Counted from the first letter of the stretch, positions 1 to 7,722 are shown. The stretch: DNA of 11,239 bases from an uncultured Chthoniobacterales bacterium (GCA_955652155.1 CATPAT010000035.1:1-11239), one strand, 5' to 3'. The notes: generated by a model not told the origin, from the letters alone. A program made the numbers and translations.

Positions 1-546
1 CGCGCTCACAGCCCGATCAATCTCCGCTGCGTAATCGGTCGATGCCCGCAACGCTTCGCGCGCAACTCCCACCGCTTCGTGTGCCGCGGCCAAATCGAAA
101 TAGCCGCGTGCAGCGACGAGAATCGTCTCTTGTTGCTGCCCATCGAGAACGTGGCGAGCCGCTTTCACGAGTTGATGCGCTTCGAGCGATTTGAAAATCG
201 CGTCGCCGATGTCGGTTTGCGCGACCACAGTTCCGCCGGGCGCGTAGCTTTGTTTGTGGACTTCCTCGATCAACCCCTCGGTGTTTTGGATTAAATTGTC
301 ATGCCGGCGATACGCCGCGCCCGGTGCAATCCAGGGGAAAAAGCGCTCAACCGCGCTTTCTTCTGCCGCGCGGGCCTCGGCAAATTTTTCACTCGCAAGT
401 TGGATGTCGATATTGCGCGCACCAGCAAGCCGCAGCGTCGTGGAAAGATCTATTGTCAGAAACTCCGGAGATTCCTTTAGTTCCGCCGCAGCGGCAAAAG
501 AAACAAGCGCGGCAAAAATCAGAAACGCGAAGCAAGTAGGCTTCAT
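1..546 (-). CDS. TolC-like outer-membrane efflux channel, N-terminal part (cut by left edge)
   Basis: The minus frame from ATG 546-544 stays open to base 1 (182 codons) with no stop, so the gene continues outside the window. The protein starts with a signal peptide (MKPTCFAFLIFAALVSFAAA, cleavage near residue 20-22). A conserved-looking start of an outer-membrane-factor repeat follows (LTIDLSTTLRLAGARNIDIQ, about residues 30-49), then Ala/Glu-rich helical sequence up to residue 182, as in the periplasmic alpha-barrel of TolC/OprM proteins. In that family three copies form a channel through the outer membrane that docks on an RND pump and its adaptor. Its ATG overlaps the adaptor's TGA (ATGA, 546-543), so it is translationally coupled to the adaptor and completes a tripartite pump. 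The family call rests on the N-terminal third plus context; a different periplasmic helical protein is possible but unlikely. Confidence 0.85.
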   Translation of the reverse strand, partial: MKPTCFAFLIFAALVSFAAAAELKESPEFLTIDLSTTLRLAGARNIDIQLASEKFAEARAAEESAVERFFPWIAPGAAYRRHDNLIQNTEGLIEEVHKQSYAPGGTVVAQTDIGDAIFKSLEAHQLVKAARHVLDGQQQETILVAARGYFDLAAAHEAVGVAREALRASTDYAAEIDRAVSA

Positions 547-1598
547 TTGCTTTCGGTCGCTTTAACTTTTTGTCCGTCGGTGACCGATTGTTTGCCGGCG
601 ACGATGACGGCATCGTTCGGGCCGCAACCTTTGAGAATTTCCACATTCGCCCCGTCATCGAAACCGGTAGTGATGGAAATTTTTGCCGCCTTGTTGTCGC
701 GCACGACAAAGACGGAGTTTTTGTTCTTCTCGGTGACGAGCGCTTCGGCGGGAATGAGCAGCGCGCTTTCTTTCTTTTGCAGCTCGATCTCGATACTCGC
801 CCACATCCCTGGCCGCAGCGCAAGATCGACATTCGCAATTTCAATCTCGGTCGCCATCGTTTTGGTGGATTCATCGAGCGCGTAAGAAAAACGGGTGATC
901 GCGCCTTGAAATGTTAGGCCGGGCAGCTCGTCCACGGTCACTTTCACCGGTAAATCTTTTTTCACGAACGGCGCTTCCGAATCCGGGACCGCCACGTCGA
1001 TGCGCACCGTCGTAAAATCCATGAGTGTCAGCACCGCGGCGCTCTTCGCCGCGCTGCTCGAGGTCGCAGCGGGAATGAGCGCGCCAGGATCGACCCAGCG
1101 TTTGGTAATTACACCGGAAAACGGCTCCGTGATTTTTGCATAGCTGAGCAATGTCTCGATGCGTTGTAGGCCGGCGACCGCCACGCCCGACTTCGCTCGC
1201 GCGGCATCGACCGTTTGCGGGACGACCAAATCCGAAGCCTTCCTCTGCGCTTCGGTCACGCGTTTGTAATCGATCTGCGCCGCTTCCGCTTCTGCTCTTG
1301 CCTTAACCAGATCCGCCTCCATCTCCGGCGCTTCAATTTCGGCGAGAGTATCGCCTTCCTTCACCGCATCTCCCTTGTCCACGTTGATGGTTTTCAAATA
1401 GCCAGCGACCTTGGCGTAAAGCGTCGCCTCCTGATAAGCCATCACGTTTCCCGGAAGCGTGACTTTGCGGATAATCTCGCCTCGCTTCGGATGAATGGTT
1501 TGAACGGACGTCGCAGGAGTTTGCGAGTGGAACCAGTCGCAACCATTCTGCGCCGCAAGCACAGCGACACTCAACACGACAACGCAAATCTTCTTCAT
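543..1598 (-). CDS. RND efflux periplasmic adaptor (HlyD/MFP family)
   Basis: This 351-aa adaptor bridges the inner-membrane pump and the outer-membrane channel. The N-terminus is a hydrophobic signal (residues 4-16) followed by NGC at 18-20; this could be a lipoprotein cysteine, but the lipobox is poor. Domains in order: first half of the barrel-sandwich/lipoyl domain at about 45-92 (AYQEATLYAKVAGYLKTINV, then VDKGDAVKEGDTLAEIEAPE); an alpha-helical hairpin at about 93-148, rich in Ala, Glu, Lys and Arg; second lipoyl half at 150-175 (AKITEPFSGVITKRWVDPGA, a family signature); beta-barrel at about 195-270 (LRPGMWASIEIEL); membrane-proximal domain at about 275-345 (LLIPAEALV). The length is normal for the family. 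Its ATG overlaps the RND stop (ATGA, 1598-1595) and its TGA overlaps the TolC-like ATG. Substrate cannot be told from the adaptor. Confidence 0.96.
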   Translation of the reverse strand: MKKICVVVLSVAVLAAQNGCDWFHSQTPATSVQTIHPKRGEIIRKVTLPGNVMAYQEATLYAKVAGYLKTINVDKGDAVKEGDTLAEIEAPEMEADLVKARAEAEAAQIDYKRVTEAQRKASDLVVPQTVDAARAKSGVAVAGLQRIETLLSYAKITEPFSGVITKRWVDPGALIPAATSSSAAKSAAVLTLMDFTTVRIDVAVPDSEAPFVKKDLPVKVTVDELPGLTFQGAITRFSYALDESTKTMATEIEIANVDLALRPGMWASIEIELQKKESALLIPAEALVTEKNKNSVFVVRDNKAAKISITTGFDDGANVEILKGCGPNDAVIVAGKQSVTDGQKVKATESK

Positions 1599-4500
1599 GA
1601 GACGGCGACTGCTTTTTCGCGTTTGAACGAAACGAAGAGTACCGGCACGACGAAAAGCACGAGCGCGAGTGCAGCGAAAATTCCGCCGACCACCGCACGC
1701 GCGAGCGGAATATTCGCACCGCCGAAGAGCGCCATCGGCATGAGACCGAGAATCGCGGCGAGGCCGGTCATCAAAATCGGACGCAGCCGAATCGCAGCCG
1801 CTTCGGCGATCGCATCGCGCGGAGATTTGCGCTCATTCTTTTCCGCAGCTTCGGCCAGGATTCGATTGGCGAAATCGACCATCAGCACGCTGAAACTGAC
1901 GACGATGCCGACCATCATGATGATTCCCATCATCGACTGAATGCTCAGAAAGGTGTGGGTAAGGAAAAGCATCCACGCCACACCAATCAAGCCGAGCGGC
2001 ACAGCAAACATGACTATGAACGGATCGAGAAACGAACGGAACTGAACGATCATGACCAGATAAACGAGGACGACCGCAAGCAGGAACCCGAAGCCGAGTG
2101 ACTTGAATGATTCGCGCATCGTTTCCACTTCGCCGCGCATGTGGATGGAATAGCCCTCCGGCACCTGGGCGCGATCGTTCTTGATATTGTCGATGTAACG
2201 CTCGATGTCGCGCGCGACCGATCCGACATCACGCCCCTGCACGTTGACGAAAACATCGGTCACCCGCGTGATGTTGAGATGATTGATTTCCGAATAGGCC
2301 GTGCCGCGCGAAAATTTCGCGAACGTGCGCAACGCCACCGGCACCGGCTGATCTTTGCCCGTGATCGGAATGTCGAGGATGGTATTGATCGACTGGATAT
2401 CGTTCTCGCGGTATTGCGCACCGATGAAATAATGGTTGCCGTTTTTCTCATCGATCCAGAACGACGGCGCGAAGTTGATCGAGCTGTTGAGTGCGGTGAC
2501 GATGTTTTTGACGACTTCCTCTTGGGTCAGCCCAACCTGCGCGGCTTTGACGCGGTCGATGTCGATGTTGATCTGCGGCGCGTCCAGCCGCTGTTGGATG
2601 CGCACGTCCACCGCGCCGGGTACTGCCTCCGCGTGGCGCTTAATTTTTTCAGCGATCTCGTGCGCGACTTCGAGTTTGTTACCTTCCACTTGAATATTGA
2701 TCGGCGCCGGCAAGCCGCCGTTGAGCGCGGCGCTCAGCATCCCGCCGGTGTCGAAGTTGAACTCGATCCCGGGAAATTGTTGCGGCAGTTGTTTGCGTAG
2801 TTCATCAACGTAGGAAAAACTCGAGCGCGGGTGATGCTGGGCGAGCTGGACAAGAATAAACGCGTCCTGCGGCCCGGAGTTCGGCGTGTAAGCAGCCGGC
2901 CAATCGAGCAAGATGCCAATGTTTGAAATGATCATCTTGCGCTCCTTCTCCGGAATTACGGCGTCGATCGCATTTTCGATTTGCGCGACCAGCTCCTCGG
3001 TCTTTTCCACACGCAGCCCAGTCGTTCCGCGCACTTTGACTATGAACTGCCCGGCATCGGTCTGCGGAAAAAGTTCGGTGCCGATGAACGCGAAGATCGA
3101 CATCGACAAAATAAATAACACGACGGTTAAGCCGAGCACTGGCCGCCGCATTTGTAATACCCGATCAAGAGCGCCGGTGTAGAGCACGCGCAACCGCTCG
3201 AACCAGCTCTCGTGCTTCTCTTGCACGTTCACGGTGCGCGTGAAAAATCTCGCGGCGGAGACCGGCACAAATGTCGAGGCGAGCAGGCGGCTCGTCCAAA
3301 TCGCGAAGATCACTGCCATGGCCAGCGGCGCGAACAAAAATTTGCCGATCCCACCGATAAAGACGATCGGGAAAAAGACGACGCTGATCGTGATCGTGAC
3401 AATCGTGAGTGGCCGCATCACTTCACTCGCGCCGATCAGCGCGGCTTCGCGCGGCGAAGCGCCCAACTCCAAATGGCGTGCAGTGTTTTCCAAAACGACA
3501 ATCGATTCGTCGATGAGCAAACCGATCACGACGGCGATGCCGCCGAGGGTCATGGCATTGAGTGTTTGCTGCGTGAAATACAAACCGATCAGCGAGCCCA
3601 GCACCGCCAGCGGCAACGCAATGAGCACGATGCCAGTCGGGCGCGCGCTTCCGAGAAAAATGAAAACCATTGCCGCGGCGAGGAGAAAACCGAGCCCGGC
3701 TTCCTGCACGAGATTGCGGATCGCCTGGCGCACGTAAACCGATTGGTCCATTACCACGTCGAGATTGATTCCCTTGATCCGTTCGAGAATTGGTTTGAGC
3801 TGCGCCTTGATTCCTTCAACGACAGCGATCGTGTTTGCGCCCGGCTGCCGGTAGATCGGAATGTAAACCTGCCGTTTGCCTTGGACGCGCACGATGTTTG
3901 TTTGGATTTGATGGGAATCTTCAACCTTCGCGACATCACGGATGTAAGTCGGCGGGCCGTTGCCGACTCGGAGCGGCAAATCGTTGAGCTGCGCGACCGC
4001 CGGCACCATGCCGTTGGTGTTGATCTGGTAATCGAGCGCGCCAAACTTGGCGTTGCCGGTCGGGATCATAACGTTGAAATCACGGACGGCGTTGATGACA
4101 TCGAGCGGCGACATGCCGCGCGCTTGCGCCTTTAGTGGATCGACATAGGCAAGAATGCGTCGGAGCCGTCCGCCATAAACCGCGGGCGCGATCACGCCGG
4201 TGATCGATTGCAAACGGTTGCGCAAATCGAAGTAAGCGACGTCGTAGAGCTTCGTTTCATCGAACTGCGGACTCGACACGCTGATTAAACAAAGCGGAAT
4301 CGACGCGGTTGGGTCGAACGGCATCACCATCGGCGGAATCGTGCCGGGCGGGAGATAAAACAGATCGCTCATCGCCAGCGAGGTGACTTGCGACATCGCC
4401 GTGTTTGGATCGATGTCCTCGCGAAAGAAATCTTTGACCACGCTGACGCCGATCATTGCCTTCGCTTCCTGCCGCGCGATGCCGTTCGACTGCCCGGTCC

Positions 4501-4702
4501 AGCGTTCCAGCCGCGTCATGATGTCCTTTTCCATCACCTCCGCCGGCATGCCCGGATAGAACGTGACGATCTGCACCGCCGGCGTTTTGAACGTCGGCAA
4601 AATATCCGTCGGCAATTTGAAGATCGCCGTCAGCCCGACCACCAGAATGGCCAACGCGAGGACAATAACGGCATGCGGATTTTTGAGCGCGGCTCTAACC
4701 AT
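1595..4702 (-). CDS. RND-family inner-membrane efflux transporter (AcrB/MexB-like superfamily)
   Basis: At 1035 aa this is a full-length RND pump, expected to trimerise and export substrates using the proton gradient. Visible parts: TM1 at about 12-29; the porter-domain start at FYPGMPAEVMEKDIMTRLE (48-66); TM2-TM6 at about 335-480 with the family signature GLLIDESIVVLENTARHLE in TM4 (394-412); a second periplasmic half from about 540 to 865; TM8-TM12 from 870, including the TM10/TM11 segments MMVGIVVSFSVLMVDFANR (929-947) and RLRPILMTG (972-980). The proton-relay pair corresponding to AcrB D407/D408 is D398/E399. The position matching AcrB K940 appears to be S936, followed by F937. That departs from the classical drug-efflux set, though Ser at this site is to my knowledge common in RND pumps of non-model phyla. 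It is preceded by a predicted ECF promoter and translationally coupled to its adaptor. Substrate (drug, metal or lipid-like compound) is unknown. Confidence 0.97.
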   Translation of the reverse strand: MVRAALKNPHAVIVLALAILVVGLTAIFKLPTDILPTFKTPAVQIVTFYPGMPAEVMEKDIMTRLERWTGQSNGIARQEAKAMIGVSVVKDFFREDIDPNTAMSQVTSLAMSDLFYLPPGTIPPMVMPFDPTASIPLCLISVSSPQFDETKLYDVAYFDLRNRLQSITGVIAPAVYGGRLRRILAYVDPLKAQARGMSPLDVINAVRDFNVMIPTGNAKFGALDYQINTNGMVPAVAQLNDLPLRVGNGPPTYIRDVAKVEDSHQIQTNIVRVQGKRQVYIPIYRQPGANTIAVVEGIKAQLKPILERIKGINLDVVMDQSVYVRQAIRNLVQEAGLGFLLAAAMVFIFLGSARPTGIVLIALPLAVLGSLIGLYFTQQTLNAMTLGGIAVVIGLLIDESIVVLENTARHLELGASPREAALIGASEVMRPLTIVTITISVVFFPIVFIGGIGKFLFAPLAMAVIFAIWTSRLLASTFVPVSAARFFTRTVNVQEKHESWFERLRVLYTGALDRVLQMRRPVLGLTVVLFILSMSIFAFIGTELFPQTDAGQFIVKVRGTTGLRVEKTEELVAQIENAIDAVIPEKERKMIISNIGILLDWPAAYTPNSGPQDAFILVQLAQHHPRSSFSYVDELRKQLPQQFPGIEFNFDTGGMLSAALNGGLPAPINIQVEGNKLEVAHEIAEKIKRHAEAVPGAVDVRIQQRLDAPQINIDIDRVKAAQVGLTQEEVVKNIVTALNSSINFAPSFWIDEKNGNHYFIGAQYRENDIQSINTILDIPITGKDQPVPVALRTFAKFSRGTAYSEINHLNITRVTDVFVNVQGRDVGSVARDIERYIDNIKNDRAQVPEGYSIHMRGEVETMRESFKSLGFGFLLAVVLVYLVMIVQFRSFLDPFIVMFAVPLGLIGVAWMLFLTHTFLSIQSMMGIIMMVGIVVSFSVLMVDFANRILAEAAEKNERKSPRDAIAEAAAIRLRPILMTGLAAILGLMPMALFGGANIPLARAVVGGIFAALALVLFVVPVLFVSFKREKAVAVS

Positions 4703-4715
4703 CGGCTGCTTCTCA

Positions 4716-4755
4716 AGTAAAGCCGCGGCAACGCCAGTTTATTACAAAAGAATCG
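4716..4755 (-). promoter_or_regulatory. Predicted ECF-sigma promoter for the RND operon
   Basis: Read on the minus strand, CGATTCTTTTGTAATAAA (4755-4738) is followed by 15 nt and CTTTACT (4722-4716). Both blocks are identical, with the same 15-nt spacing, to a pair upstream of the sigma gene (6137-6098), while only 7 of 15 spacer bases match. Two short conserved blocks around a divergent fixed-length spacer is what -35 and -10 elements look like. I take TTGTAATAAA as the -35 core and CTTTACT as the -10. The putative -10 ends 13 nt before the RND ATG, giving a very short 5' leader. An operator for some other regulator is the main alternative. Confidence 0.68.
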
Positions 4756-4765
4756 GCCCCCGGCT

Positions 4766-5527
4766 TTAGCCGTCTGCGCGGCGCACTGTTTTCAACAAGT
4801 CTTCGAGCGCTAGCCGCGGTTCATCGCCGACGACGCAGACAACGTGGTCATCGACAATACGCGCTGCGAATTGAAATCTGCCCGAGCGGCTGCAAGCGAT
4901 GGGATCTCCCGATTCCAGTTTCCGTTTCGTTTGCGGGAAATGATCGAGCTCGCTTTTCTTAAAGACGATCATCGACACTGGAGTGTTAGCGCAGTGGCCC
5001 AAAATCAGCGCGACCGGCACGCCTTCGACGTGGCACAACCGTGCGCCGCTGGAAGTGAACGCCGGCTCCGAAGGCCGATAATTAAAAGCCTCCGTGTCGA
5101 GCCGGTCGCCGAATTGTTGCGCAATCTTGCTCGGCACCGTGCCGCTGAACTCGGGCGTGGTGATTTGATGGACATAAGCGCTGTGGCATTCCTCGACTGC
5201 GTTCGCAAGATCGAGAGGTCGCGATCTGGCAAAGAAAATAATGCTCACCGCCACGATGAGAGAAGCTGCCAACGCGAGCGGCCAAAGTGCTTTGGCCTTT
5301 GCGAACTGCGGCTCGATTTGGGCTTCGATCTTTTCCCAGAGCGCCGGTGTCGCCTGGCCGATTCGCAAAAATTTGCCGATTCGCACGTCGAATTTTTTCT
5401 CCGCCTCAAACAAACCGGCACACTCCGCGCACGATTCGAGGTGCTGCTCGACTTCAAAACTGTGTTTGGCGTCCAACTCGGAATCGAGATAGAGCCGGAC
5501 AAAATTTCTAACTTCGGCGCACTTCAT
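4766..5527 (-). CDS. Zinc-finger anti-sigma factor, single-pass membrane protein
   Basis: A 253-aa protein expected to hold the adjacent ECF sigma factor inactive at the inner membrane. The cytoplasmic N-terminus (1-79) has the zinc-binding anti-sigma motif HLESCAEC (H29, C33, C36; C3 could be an extra ligand), matching the H-x3-C-x2-C of RsrA/ChrR-type domains. One transmembrane helix covers about 80-100 (LWPLALAASLIVAVSIIFFA). The outer domain (about 101-253) has five cysteines (C114, C165, C179, C212, C231), with histidines beside three of them (CH at 114-115 and 165-166, GHC at 177-179). Its segment RLCHVEGVPVALILGHC (163-179) resembles the hydrophobic sensor sheet of other transmembrane anti-sigma proteins. 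I chose ATG 5527 because it gives an ATGA overlap with the sigma stop and places the zinc motif normally; an in-frame ATG at 5626 would overlap the sigma gene by about 100 nt and adds unlike sequence. The signal sensed is unknown; metal or thiol/redox stress is an inference from the cysteines. Confidence 0.9.
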   Translation of the reverse strand: MKCAEVRNFVRLYLDSELDAKHSFEVEQHLESCAECAGLFEAEKKFDVRIGKFLRIGQATPALWEKIEAQIEPQFAKAKALWPLALAASLIVAVSIIFFARSRPLDLANAVEECHSAYVHQITTPEFSGTVPSKIAQQFGDRLDTEAFNYRPSEPAFTSSGARLCHVEGVPVALILGHCANTPVSMIVFKKSELDHFPQTKRKLESGDPIACSRSGRFQFAARIVDDHVVCVVGDEPRLALEDLLKTVRRADG

Positions 5528-6075
5528 AGCAATGACCTTCGTCGAGCACGCAGAATCGCGTCGCGCATTTTCTGCCGGGCGCGGGAAAGATTCCCCATCA
5601 CGCTTCCAAGCGGAATATCGAGGCACTCGCTGATTTCTCGATAACGTAAGTCGCCAATGGCGCGCATGAGCAGGACGGCGCGCTCGGATTGATTCAAGCT
5701 TTGCAAGGCGACGAGCAACTCTTCGTCAAGGGCGTCGGCCAGCGTTTCCCACGAGATTGGCGTTTCAGTGGTGAAGTCGAGGCCCGCGAATTCTTCCATC
5801 TCCTGCGGTTCGACCCCGATTTCGAACTCGGCGATGCGACCGCGCTTCCGGTTCATCGCAAAAATTTCGTTCGTCAGAATCTTGAACATCCAAGCGCGGA
5901 AACTGGCGCCGTCCTGATAACGGTCGAACGCTCGAAAGGCGCGGAACACCGCGTTTTGCAGGGTGTCTTCGCAATCGCGCCGATCAAACACCGTCCGGCG
6001 GGAATAATTTTCGAGATCGCGCTCGATCGGTCGAAGCAAACTTAGAAATCGAACCCGTTGTTCGTCGCGATCCAT
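5524..6075 (-). CDS. ECF-family (group IV) RNA polymerase sigma factor
   Basis: A 183-aa protein with only the two domains of an ECF sigma factor. Region 2 spans about 8-78: the DCEDTLQNAVFRAFRAFDRY core (34-53) and the promoter-melting segment FRAWMFKILTNEIFAMNRKR (59-78). Region 4 spans about 118-172, with the helix-turn-helix YREISECLDIPLGSVMGNLS (145-164) and RARQKMRD. The GSVMGNLSRAR variant of the recognition helix is familiar from sigma factors paired with zinc-finger anti-sigma proteins. A short acidic linker joins the domains (about 83-115). No ECF C-terminal extension is present. The TGA overlaps the anti-sigma ATG (ATGA, 5527-5524), the usual coupling that keeps partner levels matched. 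No strong Shine-Dalgarno precedes the ATG. The element at 6098-6137 upstream is repeated before the RND gene, which argues for autoregulation and direct control of efflux. Confidence 0.95.
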   Translation of the reverse strand: MDRDEQRVRFLSLLRPIERDLENYSRRTVFDRRDCEDTLQNAVFRAFRAFDRYQDGASFRAWMFKILTNEIFAMNRKRGRIAEFEIGVEPQEMEEFAGLDFTTETPISWETLADALDEELLVALQSLNQSERAVLLMRAIGDLRYREISECLDIPLGSVMGNLSRARQKMRDAILRARRRSLL

Positions 6076-6097
6076 CGGAAAATGTCGATCTTACCTC

Positions 6098-6137
6098 AGT
6101 AAAGTCGCCGCGGCCGCGTTTTATTACAAAAGAATCG
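6098..6137 (-). promoter_or_regulatory. Predicted autoregulatory ECF-sigma promoter for the sigma/anti-sigma operon
   Basis: On the minus strand CGATTCTTTTGTAATAAA (6137-6120), a 15-nt GC-rich spacer, and CTTTACT (6104-6098). Both blocks and their spacing are the same as at 4755-4716 before the RND gene. The -10-like block ends 22 nt before the sigma ATG, leaving a 5' leader of roughly 15-17 nt. ECF sigma factors commonly transcribe their own operon, so a shared motif here and at a neighbouring operon is the expected signature of the sigma factor's own promoter. The spacer contains the palindrome CGCGGCCGCG (6109-6118); it is not conserved in the other copy. Confidence 0.68.
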
Positions 6138-6188
6138 CGTCCGACTGTCGAAACCCAGGCGCGCGAGCCCGGAACAAAGTTTGCCGAA

Positions 6189-6217
6189 TCGTCACGTGTC
6201 CGCCATAAAGCTGTAAC
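6189..6217 (+). promoter_or_regulatory. Pho-box-like array upstream of the porin/pstS pair
   Basis: Three heptamers at exact 11-nt steps resemble the PhoB half-site CTGTCAY: TCGTCAC (6189-6195, 5/7), CCGCCAT (6200-6206, 5/7) and CTGTAAC (6211-6217, 6/7). The last two with their linker read close to the E. coli consensus box. It lies 84 nt before the porin ATG in the divergent region and faces the porin. The rest of 6138-6300 shows no convincing sigma-70 -10 hexamer, so I cannot place the start of transcription. The downstream genes (OprO/OprP-type porin, PstS) are the kind PhoB controls, which is the main support; individual matches are imperfect and a chance arrangement is possible. Confidence 0.48.
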
Positions 6218-6300
6218 AAACGCCGTGCAGCTTTCGTTGCGTTTGGTGGAAGCGAATCGAGCAGACACTAAAAACTTCACCACAAAAAAGGAGAAAACTA

Positions 6301-7722
6301 ATGTTCATCACAAAGCTCATCTCACGGACCGTGGGCATGGGTCTGGCTGCAGTCATTCTGCTGGCAGTGCAACCGCTCCGCGCGGAGACATCCTCCGAAT
6401 CGGAACGACTCCAGAAACTCGAACGCGCAGTCGAGCAGTTGCAAAAGCGCAATGCCGAGCTGGAAAAGGAAGTCAGCAGCTTGAAGAAACAAGCTACCTC
6501 ATCGGCTGCGGCGGCAGTCCCCGCCGAGGGCCCAACCAAGAGTAAGGTCACGTCCGATGGGAAAACGTACGTGGAAAAAAATGTTGCCGCTCCCGAGAAG
6601 CCGCCGGTTTACGTCCTTCCGCGCGGGCCGGAGATTAAACTGACGCTCGGTGGATTCATTCAGGTCAATTTCGAAGACGGTGATGTCTCCGCTTTCGAAG
6701 GGCGCTTTGGTTTGACCGCGTTGAAAGACCGGTTCCGTCTGCGCCGAGCACGAATCAATTTAACTGGCGAATTTGCAGAGAACTTCGATTTCAAGATCGA
6801 AGGAGATTTCGAAAACAGCGACGGCATTTCATCCAACCGCACCGACTTTTCCGGTACGGACATTTTCATTAACTGGCACGCCATTCCGGAGGCCAACATC
6901 AAAGTCGGCCAGTGGAAAGCGCCGTTCGGTCTGGAACAGACTACGCCCGACACGAGTCTGTTTACGATCGAGCGCAGCCTTCCCACCGGCGCGCTCACCC
7001 CTGAGCGGCAGATCGGAATCCAGCTCTGGGGTAAACCGTTCACCAACCTGTGGCCGGAACAAAAGGATCTCCTGACCTACTACGCGGGCATCTTTAACGG
7101 AAACGGGCGCAACACCACCATCAACGACAACAACAACTTCATGGCGGTCGGCCGCCTCGAGTTGATGCCGTTCAAAGGCAAACTCTTCGGACAAGATTCC
7201 AGTTTGAAGCTTGGCGGCGATGTCCTGAACAGTCGCGATGATAAGGGGACAAATATCTCGCAAACATTGAACCTGTTGGTAAATGCCGACGGGTCGCTCT
7301 CGCCGTACGTTCTACCGGGAGCGGACGAGCGGACGGCGTGGAGCGCGGACGCATGGCTCACGATCGGGCCGTTCGATTTGATCGGCGAATATCTTGCGGA
7401 AGATGTCGATGGACGGACCGTCGCTGGAAAAGCGCCCGGGTTTGCTAACTTCGACCCGAGCGGTTGGTATGTTCAGGGCAGCTACTTCATTCTTCCGAAA
7501 AAACTGCAAGCGGTAGTGAAATGGGAAGAGCTAGATCCCGATCAAGTTGCTAACGATAACATCCGTTCCATCACCGGCGGCCTCAACTACTACATCCACG
7601 GCGACTCCATCAAGCTGATGGTTAACTACGTTCACACCTGGTCGGATTTCCGCGAAGCGCATCCGCAATTTGGCGACGACCAATTCGATGAAGTGATCGC
7701 GCGCGTGCAGGTGATGTTCTAA
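6301..7722 (+). CDS. OprO/OprP-type (phosphate-selective family) outer-membrane porin
   Basis: A 473-aa secreted outer-membrane protein. Signal peptide at 1-28 (cleavage after PLRA). A coiled coil follows at about 33-65 with heptad positions L37, L40, V44, L47, L54, V58 and L61, then a Pro/Lys-rich linker to about 108. The beta-barrel starts with EIKLTLGGFIQVNFED and carries the family block FRLRRARINLTGEFAENFDF, then IKVGQWKAPFGLEQ and PERQIGIQLWG; it ends in ARVQVMF, with the C-terminal Phe used by the barrel-assembly machinery. This order (coiled coil then barrel) is typical of the porin O/P family, trimeric channels for phosphate or polyphosphate. The family also holds members with other anions or unknown substrates; phosphate is favoured by the adjacent pstS. 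Start chosen from a strong Shine-Dalgarno (AAGGAG, 8 nt before the ATG). It opens a two-gene unit divergent from the sigma operon. Confidence 0.93.
   Translation: MFITKLISRTVGMGLAAVILLAVQPLRAETSSESERLQKLERAVEQLQKRNAELEKEVSSLKKQATSSAAAAVPAEGPTKSKVTSDGKTYVEKNVAAPEKPPVYVLPRGPEIKLTLGGFIQVNFEDGDVSAFEGRFGLTALKDRFRLRRARINLTGEFAENFDFKIEGDFENSDGISSNRTDFSGTDIFINWHAIPEANIKVGQWKAPFGLEQTTPDTSLFTIERSLPTGALTPERQIGIQLWGKPFTNLWPEQKDLLTYYAGIFNGNGRNTTINDNNNFMAVGRLELMPFKGKLFGQDSSLKLGGDVLNSRDDKGTNISQTLNLLVNADGSLSPYVLPGADERTAWSADAWLTIGPFDLIGEYLAEDVDGRTVAGKAPGFANFDPSGWYVQGSYFILPKKLQAVVKWEELDPDQVANDNIRSITGGLNYYIHGDSIKLMVNYVHTWSDFREAHPQFGDDQFDEVIARVQVMF

Noticed and set aside
1215..1940. Plus-strand open frame (241 codons) across the adaptor/RND junction
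   Set aside because: Low-complexity Arg/Ser-rich translation, antisense to two recognised genes.
3212..4135. Long plus-strand open frame (307 codons) opposite the RND gene
   Set aside because: It lies wholly antisense to a clear RND pump, its translation is Arg/Asp/His-rich without any domain pattern, and such frames are usual opposite GC-rich genes.
4757..4775. Terminator after the anti-sigma gene (CGGCTAAAGCCG on the minus strand)
   Set aside because: Only a 4-bp stem overlapping the stop codon, and the following T-run belongs to the conserved promoter block.
4766..5626. Longer anti-sigma reading starting at ATG 5626
   Set aside because: Adds 33 residues unlike the family, and would overlap the sigma gene deeply; ATG 5527 gives the standard ATGA overlap.
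4844..5644. Plus-strand open frame (266 codons) opposite the anti-sigma and sigma genes
   Set aside because: Antisense shadow; the minus-strand product has a zinc-finger motif, a membrane helix and a coupled sigma partner, whereas this one shows nothing recognisable.
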